Of a stretch of 35,600 nt of DNA, positions 30,962 to 35,600 are shown one piece after another. The position numbers and the translations under genes were made by a program. Source of the stretch: Rhodocyclaceae bacterium (GTDB lineage Bacteria > Pseudomonadota > Gammaproteobacteria > Burkholderiales > Rhodocyclaceae); assembly GCA_020445745.1 (NCBI GenBank), contig JAGRGB010000054.1:1-35600 (forward strand), read 5' to 3'. The notes beneath the pieces are model-generated. The model worked only from the letters and a program-made list of their open reading frames with translations. It did no database searches and was not told the origin of the DNA. Each line of letters opens with the position of its first letter. Position 1 is the stretch's first letter.

Positions 30962-32158
30962 TCAGTTCCACTTCCATAGCCCCGCTCCCTCGTCGAGGAA
31001 GTGCCGCGCGAGGACCATCCTGTGCACTTCCGAGGCGCCGTCGACGAGACGCGCCTGGCGGGCATAGCGATAGATCCACTCGAGGGGGGTGTCCTTCGAG
31101 TAGCCCACCGCGCCGCATAGCTGGATCGCCGTGTCGACGGACCTGTGCAGCACGTCGGCGACCGCAATCTTGGCCATCGACACTTCCTTGCGGGCGAAAT
31201 CGCCCTGGTCGAGCTTCCACGCGGCATGCATGGTCAGCAGCCGGCCCACCTGGATCCGCATCGCGGCTTCCCCCAGCATCCACTGCACACCCTCGCGCGC
31301 CGCCAGCTTTCGTCCGCCGCTGGTGCGTGCGCGGACATGGCCGGCGGCGACGTCCAGGCAGCGCTTCGCCAGTCCCAGCCAGCGCATGCAATGGGTCAGT
31401 CTTGCGGTACCGAGGCGGATCTGGGCCAGCTTCAGGCCATCGCCGACACCCATCAGGCGGTGCTCGTCCGGTATCTCCAGGCCGTCGAACACCAGCTCGC
31501 AGTGCCCGCCATGCTCCTCCGGGCCCATCGTCGGAATCCGCCGCTCGATCTGCCAGCCGGGCTGGTCGCGGTCGAACAGGAACGCGGTGAGACCCTTGCG
31601 CCTGTCGTCTGAAGTGCGGGCGATGAGGATGAAATGCCGTGCCTCGTCGGCGCCGGTGATGAACCATTTGCGACCGCACACCACCCAGTGCTGCCCGCGT
31701 CGGGTCGCGGTGGTGACCATCATCGACGGGTCCGATCCGGCGCCGGGCATCGGCTCCGTCATCGCGAAGGCCGAGCGCACCTTGCCGTCGATGATCGGTT
31801 GCAGCCAGCGCTCCTTCTGCGCCTCGGTCGCGGTCTTGTTCAGCACGATCATGTTGCCGTCGTCGGGTGCTGCGCAGTTGAACACCGCGGGGCCGAAGAT
31901 CGACCAGTTCATCTCTTCGTAGCAGCAGGCCAGGCCGACCAGCGGCAGCCCCATGCCGCCGCGCTCGCGCGGTATCTGGGGTGCCCACAGGCCTGCCGTG
32001 CGGGCCGCGGCGCGCAATGCTTCGAGTCGCTCGATGCGCAGGTTCTCGTGCTCGTCGTAGGCCTGCGGCTCGAGTTCCAGCGGCAGTACGTGCTCGCGCA
32101 CGAAGCTGCGGAAGCGCTGCTGAATCTCCTGGATCTCCGGGCTGAGCGCAAAATCCAT
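30962..32158 (-). CDS. Acyl-CoA dehydrogenase family protein
   Basis: A 398-residue flavoprotein. The ATG at 32158 follows GGGAG by 7 bases. It shows the family order: a helical N-terminus (ALSPEIQEIQQRFRSFVREH), then AFAMTEPMPGAGSDPSMM around the FAD/substrate site (about 132-150), WFITGADEARHFILIART (about 166-183), TMGPEEHGGHCELVFDGLEIP (split over 213-233), and QLCGAVGYSKDTPLEWIYRYAR with DGASEVHRMVLAR near the end. GASEVHR is characteristic of ACAD10/11-like and related bacterial enzymes. The substrate chain length cannot be read. It would make enoyl-CoA for beta-oxidation and link fatty acid breakdown to PHA. After its stop comes a 294-base spacer with a GC hairpin (30783-30801) before the SDR gene, so the two may be transcribed separately. 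Confidence 0.92.
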   Translation of the reverse strand: MDFALSPEIQEIQQRFRSFVREHVLPLELEPQAYDEHENLRIERLEALRAAARTAGLWAPQIPRERGGMGLPLVGLACCYEEMNWSIFGPAVFNCAAPDDGNMIVLNKTATEAQKERWLQPIIDGKVRSAFAMTEPMPGAGSDPSMMVTTATRRGQHWVVCGRKWFITGADEARHFILIARTSDDRRKGLTAFLFDRDQPGWQIERRIPTMGPEEHGGHCELVFDGLEIPDEHRLMGVGDGLKLAQIRLGTARLTHCMRWLGLAKRCLDVAAGHVRARTSGGRKLAAREGVQWMLGEAAMRIQVGRLLTMHAAWKLDQGDFARKEVSMAKIAVADVLHRSVDTAIQLCGAVGYSKDTPLEWIYRYARQARLVDGASEVHRMVLARHFLDEGAGLWKWN

Positions 32159-32224
32159 CTTTGGCTCCCATGCTTCCGATGCCGCTCGAGCCACCCGGCC
32201 GTGCCCGCCTCGGCGGGCGGGCGC

Positions 32225-32250
32225 GGCGCCCGGCTGACCTGCCGGGTGCC
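32225..32250 (-). terminator. Hairpin between the PEBP-like and acyl-CoA dehydrogenase genes
   Basis: GGCGCCCGGC (32225-32234) and GCCGGGTGCC (32241-32250) form a 10-bp stem with one G-U pair in one orientation and a 6-base loop. A second small hairpin (GCCCGC-ctcg-GCGGGC, 32203-32218) is beside it. They lie 112 bases after the PEBP stop and before the next start, so they could separate two transcripts. Confidence 0.4.
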
Positions 32251-32361
32251 TTGCGGGCCTCACGGCGACCCCCGAAGCGGGCCGGACATCCAGGCAATGC
32301 GTGTCGGGCATGTCCTGGCTCGGACTCGGGCGGTTGCGGCGGCGCCGGTGCTCTTCGACGA

Positions 32362-32913
32362 TTACTTCCGCGGTCCGGCCGTCACCTCGAGCGACACCTG
32401 CCCGAGGGTGTTCAACCAGATGTAGAACGACGTCAATGCGGCCGTCGCATTGGCCGGCACATCGAGTTGTTCGGTCTTCAGCGCGAAGATCGTGTACACA
32501 TAGTGGTGCTTCCTGCCGACCGGCGGGCAGGGCCCGAAATACCCGGGCTTGCCGAGGTCGGTGTTTCCCTCCTTGGCGCCGGCCGGCAGCTTGGCCGTCG
32601 TCAGGTCACCCACTTCGAATCGCGACACGTTGGCCGGGATGTCGTAGGCGAGGTAGTGCCAGAAGCCCGACTGGGTCGGCGCGCTCTTGTCGAAGAACGT
32701 GACCGCGTAGCTCTTGGTGCCGGCCGGCGGGTCCTTCCAGTCGAGCATCGGCGACGTGCTCGCGCCGGTACAGCCGAAGTTGTTCTGGTAGTAATCAGCG
32801 GGGACCGGCTGCCCGTCCTGCAGATTGCTGGCGAGCTCGAACGCGTGGCAGGCGAAAGCCGCGCCTGCCAGCCCGGTTGCGATCAGCGTGGTCCAAATCT
32901 TCCTGCTGTCCAT
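32362..32913 (-). CDS. YbhB/YbcL-type PEBP-like protein, exported
   Basis: A 183-residue protein from the ATG at 32913, which has GGGAG 7 bases upstream. A signal peptide ends near CHA-FE (24/25), so the protein is probably periplasmic. Conserved PEBP segments are DPPAGTKSYAVTFFDKSAP (61-79), GFWHYLAYDIPA (83-94) and GYFGPCPPVGRKHHYVYTIFAL (split over 124-145), which line the anion-binding pocket. A Cys pair (Cys48 and Cys129) could form a disulfide. Bacterial YbhB/YbcL proteins have no settled function; ligand binding and serine-protease inhibition have been suggested. It lies between the TPP enzyme and acyl-CoA dehydrogenase genes, 76 bases after the former. Confidence 0.9.
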   Translation of the reverse strand: MDSRKIWTTLIATGLAGAAFACHAFELASNLQDGQPVPADYYQNNFGCTGASTSPMLDWKDPPAGTKSYAVTFFDKSAPTQSGFWHYLAYDIPANVSRFEVGDLTTAKLPAGAKEGNTDLGKPGYFGPCPPVGRKHHYVYTIFALKTEQLDVPANATAALTSFYIWLNTLGQVSLEVTAGPRK

Positions 32914-32989
32914 GATCCGTCTCCCAAAGGTTGGCTGCATCCCCGACGCGGGATCCCGCATGCCGCCTGCTGCTGCCGAGCCGCCGCCG

Positions 32990-34711
32990 CTACGACGCGC
33001 GCCACTTGCGCTCGGCGTCGTCCCATGTGGCCAGTGCCTGGAGATCCGGTACCCAGGCCAGACCCGACTTGGCGTCGCCCGAGACCGCCTCCGGCGTCAC
33101 GAGGACGTCCAGCACGGCCGGACGGTTCGCCAGGGCGCGCTCGATCGCGCCGGACAGGTCCTCGGCCCGCTCCACGCGTTCGCCGTGCAGCCCGAACGCG
33201 CGCGCCATTGCCGCATAGTCGGCAAACTGCAGGCGGGTTCCCACCACCTTGCCGAAGGACTCCTGCTGGTCGCGTACCTCGATCGCCCAGGAGCCGTTGT
33301 TGGCGATCACGATCAGCACCGGTGCCCGGTGGCGGGCGGCGGTGTCGATCTCCATCGCGTTGAAACCGAAGGAACCGTCGCCGGTGGCTACCACCACGGT
33401 GCGATCGGGGCAGGCAAGGCTGGCGGCGATGCCGAACGGTGTGCCGACCCCGATGCAGCCCAGCGAGCCGGGGTCCAGATAGGTCGTGGCCGGCAATGCG
33501 ACGCGGGCGAAGCTCAGGAAATCGCCGCCGTCGGCGACGATCACCGCGTCGCGCGGCAGCGCGTCGCGCAGGGCGGCGAGCAGGCGATTCGGATGCATCA
33601 GGCCGTCGCTGCCCGGTGGCGCTGCGCGCAGCGAGCCGACCAGCTTTTCGGCGCGTTCCTCGTGTTTGGCGCGGATCCTCGACGCCCACTCCTTGTCGGT
33701 TGCCGGTGCACGGTCGCCGGCCGCGTCGAGGATGGCCTCCAGGGCGGCGGCCGGGGTGGCGAAGAGTTCCACCGCACCGCGTCGGTTGTCGCGAAGTTCA
33801 GCCGCGCAATCGGCAATGCGCAGGAACTGGGCGTCGCCGAACACCGCCGGTGAGCCGTAGGCGAGCTGGAAGTCCAGGCGCCGTCCGACGGTGATCACCA
33901 GGTCCGCATCTCCCATCACCGAGCCACGCATCGCACCCACCACCGACGGGTGCTCGTCGGGCACCAGGCCACGGCTCTCGCCGGTATCGAGGTACAGGGC
34001 GCCGAGGCGGTCGAGCAGGAGCGCGAGCGGCGTACCGGCCCCGCGTGCGCCGCGACCCGAGATCACCAGGGGCCGCCGGGCGGACCACAGCAGATCCACG
34101 GCCCGGCCCACCGCGGCGGTGTCGGGCAGGATTCGCGCCCTCGGCTTCGGTGCAAAATGCTCCGCAAGCTGCACCGCCCGGGGCACTTCGGCGCGCAGGG
34201 TGTCCACCGGGAAGTCCAGATACACCGGTCCCGGCTCGCCGCCCTGCCCGAAGGCGCGTGACACCGCCTCGTCGAGCTCCTGCAGCACCAGGTCGGGCTC
34301 CCGCACGGTACGGGCATAGCGCGTCAGCGGCCGGACGAAGTCGGTATGCGTCATGTCCTGCAGGGCACCGCGGTTTTCCTGGGCCCGTGGCGGGGTACCG
34401 GAGATCAGCAGCACCGGGGCGCGCGCGACGTGGGCGTTGGCGAGGCCGGTCATGGCGTTGGTGACGCCCGGGCCGGCGGTGATCAGCGCGACGCCCAGTC
34501 CGCCGGTCAGCTCGGCGTGGGCATGGGCCATGTAGACCGCTGCGCGTTCGTCGCGCACGTCGACGAGGCGGATGCCTTCCGCATCGACGCGCATCCAGAT
34601 CGGCATGATGTGGCCGCCGCACAGCGCGAACACGCGGTCCACTCCGCGGGCCTTGAGGAAACGGGCGATCATCGCCGCCGCGCAGTTTTCGGTAACCTTT
34701 GGTGTATTCAT
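32990..34711 (-). CDS. Thiamine-diphosphate-dependent lyase/decarboxylase (benzaldehyde lyase or 2-hydroxyacyl-CoA lyase type)
   Basis: A 573-residue protein with three ThDP domains. The ATG at 34711 follows GGGGAG by 6 bases. The catalytic Glu55 lies in VRDERAAVYMAHAHAELTG (52-70), the usual Pyr-domain position. The cofactor motif is GDGSFGFNAME (444-454) ending in ANN (470-472). After it, NNGSWAIEVRDQQESFGKVVGTRL and YAAMARAFGLHGERV (from about 471 on) resemble benzaldehyde lyase and 2-hydroxyacyl-CoA lyase more than acetolactate synthase. The N-terminal CGGHIMPIW is in the place of the usual GxxG-H. The substrate cannot be read from sequence; benzoylformate decarboxylation would fit the mandelate racemase homologue 8 kb away but is speculation. 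An outer-membrane channel gene lies upstream in the same direction. Confidence 0.85.
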   Translation of the reverse strand: MNTPKVTENCAAAMIARFLKARGVDRVFALCGGHIMPIWMRVDAEGIRLVDVRDERAAVYMAHAHAELTGGLGVALITAGPGVTNAMTGLANAHVARAPVLLISGTPPRAQENRGALQDMTHTDFVRPLTRYARTVREPDLVLQELDEAVSRAFGQGGEPGPVYLDFPVDTLRAEVPRAVQLAEHFAPKPRARILPDTAAVGRAVDLLWSARRPLVISGRGARGAGTPLALLLDRLGALYLDTGESRGLVPDEHPSVVGAMRGSVMGDADLVITVGRRLDFQLAYGSPAVFGDAQFLRIADCAAELRDNRRGAVELFATPAAALEAILDAAGDRAPATDKEWASRIRAKHEERAEKLVGSLRAAPPGSDGLMHPNRLLAALRDALPRDAVIVADGGDFLSFARVALPATTYLDPGSLGCIGVGTPFGIAASLACPDRTVVVATGDGSFGFNAMEIDTAARHRAPVLIVIANNGSWAIEVRDQQESFGKVVGTRLQFADYAAMARAFGLHGERVERAEDLSGAIERALANRPAVLDVLVTPEAVSGDAKSGLAWVPDLQALATWDDAERKWRAS

Positions 34712-34786
34712 CGCAGTCTCCCCCCTGTACCCGAGAAGGCCGGCAGCGGCGGCGGGGTGTCAGATTGATTGCGCCGCTGCCGGGCG

Positions 34787-34809
34787 CGGGCCGTCCGCAA
34801 GACGGCCCG
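34787..34809 (-). terminator. Hairpin after the outer-membrane barrel gene
   Basis: CGGGCCGTC (34787-34795) and GACGGCCCG (34801-34809) form a perfect 9-bp stem with a 5-base loop, 11 bases after the leftward stop at 34821 and before the TPP enzyme gene. There is no T-run; position and stability favour termination or attenuation. Confidence 0.5.
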
Positions 34810-34820
34810 ATCGCGACCTG

Positions 34821-35600
34821 TCAGAAGACGTACGCGAAGCGCACGTTCAGGTTTCTCGACACCGGCATGTTCTCGCCGTCGATGCCGCCTTGATAGTGGA
34901 CGGACAGGTGGTAGGTCGGCGCCAGGTGGAACATCGCGCCGAGGGTGCCGACATACTCGTGGGCGCGCGGGGCGCCGTCCTTGCTGTTCTGCCAGACGTA
35001 GTCCAGACCGACGTAGGGCTCCACCAGCGCCGAGACGCGATAGCCGAAACGGTTGGTGAAGGCATAGGGGTTGGCCGGATCGGGGGCGCCATCGTCCTCG
35101 GTCGGGCCGAGGAAGGTCACCGCCAGGTTGCCGGTCCAGTTGAACTTGTCGAACTGGCCGTCCCAGAACACCGAGGCGACGAAGTTCCAGCGCGTGCCGC
35201 GCAGCTCGCGATCGCCGATCGGGAGCTGGATGAAGCCGAAGTCGGTACCCAGCGTCCAGGTCGCGTTGGGCCTGATCCAGAACGCCGGGCCGACCAGCGC
35301 GTCGCCGATGCCGCTGACGCCGCCGCCGTTCTCCCGGTCATTGAAGCTGACCTTCGGCACGATCAGCTCCATCGCGATGCCGACGTCCGGGGCGACCTCC
35401 CAGAAATGCACGAACTTGGAGAGGCTGACCAGGGTCTCGACGTCGCCGGCGTCGGTGCGGTCGCCGCTGCCGTTCCATGCCTTCTTGGTCTTCTGGAACG
35501 TCGAGTACTCGACGAACACGTTCCACGGCTTCATCCCCGCCGGGTCCGGCAGCGCGTACTCGTGCGCGCCGATGAAGCCGCGCTGGACCTGGGCGTGGGC
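34821..35600 (-). CDS. Outer-membrane beta-barrel protein, C-terminal part (phenol MetA-pathway-type)
   Basis: About 259 residues of a gene that continues beyond the right edge. There are alternating beta-strands rich in Trp, Tyr and Phe: KPWNVFVEYSTFQKT, VGIAMELIVPKVSFND, SGIGDALVGPAFWIRP, WTLGTDFGFIQLP, WNFVASVFWDG, VSALVEPYVGLDYVW and YHLSVHYQGGID. The last residues are RFAYVF; a terminal Phe is the usual recognition signal for barrel assembly. The SGIGDALVGPAFW block is typical of the PF13557-like family of barrels found near aromatic-degradation genes. Signal peptide and N-terminus are outside the window. It likely conducts a small hydrophobic compound into the periplasm; the substrate is not readable. 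Confidence 0.75.
   Translation of the reverse strand, partial: AHAQVQRGFIGAHEYALPDPAGMKPWNVFVEYSTFQKTKKAWNGSGDRTDAGDVETLVSLSKFVHFWEVAPDVGIAMELIVPKVSFNDRENGGGVSGIGDALVGPAFWIRPNATWTLGTDFGFIQLPIGDRELRGTRWNFVASVFWDGQFDKFNWTGNLAVTFLGPTEDDGAPDPANPYAFTNRFGYRVSALVEPYVGLDYVWQNSKDGAPRAHEYVGTLGAMFHLAPTYHLSVHYQGGIDGENMPVSRNLNVRFAYVF

Overview
The window is GC-rich DNA with GC-driven codon use, long stop-free antisense frames and mostly strong Shine-Dalgarno sites. Class III polyhydroxyalkanoate (PHA) synthase genes, a phasin, exported proteins with signal peptides, a lipobox lipoprotein and an outer-membrane barrel ending in Phe all point to a Gram-negative, PHA-storing proteobacterium. Beta or gamma is most likely; that is inference, as there is no rRNA or marker gene here. 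No tRNA, CRISPR array, transposase or phage gene was seen.

Layout. (1) 1-5997: start of a leftward phasin gene, then a rightward operon of a DUF2760 protein and two divergent Hsp70-family proteins. (2) 5998-19650: a sparse block in which about 4.1 kb of 13.7 kb is non-coding. It carries five genes, all for exported proteins: a serine hydrolase whose catalytic domain is interrupted by repeats, a parallel beta-helix protein, a WD40-caspase protein translationally coupled to a glycine-zipper lipoprotein, and a large Ig-like protein. The gaps hold stable hairpins, an 11-bp tandem repeat and an AT-rich segment. (3) 19651-24684: rhodanese/DsrE sulfur-relay pair, a divergent small DUF4242-like gene, a SARP-type AAA/TPR regulator and a convergent TetR regulator. 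(4) 24788-26476: a mandelate racemase homologue with its full catalytic set, and a PyrR-type phosphoribosyltransferase. (5) 26972-34711: seven leftward genes: TPP-dependent lyase/decarboxylase, PEBP-like protein, acyl-CoA dehydrogenase, SDR, PhaE, PhaC and a P460-like cytochrome. (6) 34821-35600: C-terminal part of an outer-membrane barrel resembling those of aromatic-degradation loci.

How the genes may work together. SDR-PhaE-PhaC forms a tight unit that would supply and polymerise 3-hydroxyacyl-CoA, and the phasin would coat the granules. The acyl-CoA dehydrogenase, TPP enzyme, racemase and outer-membrane channel suggest uptake and breakdown of 2-hydroxy or aromatic acids feeding acyl-CoA pools (inference). 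The two Hsp70s and DUF2760 are probably a dedicated chaperone module with unknown clients. The exported WD40-caspase plus lipoprotein and the split-domain serine hydrolase are the least explained and most interesting parts.
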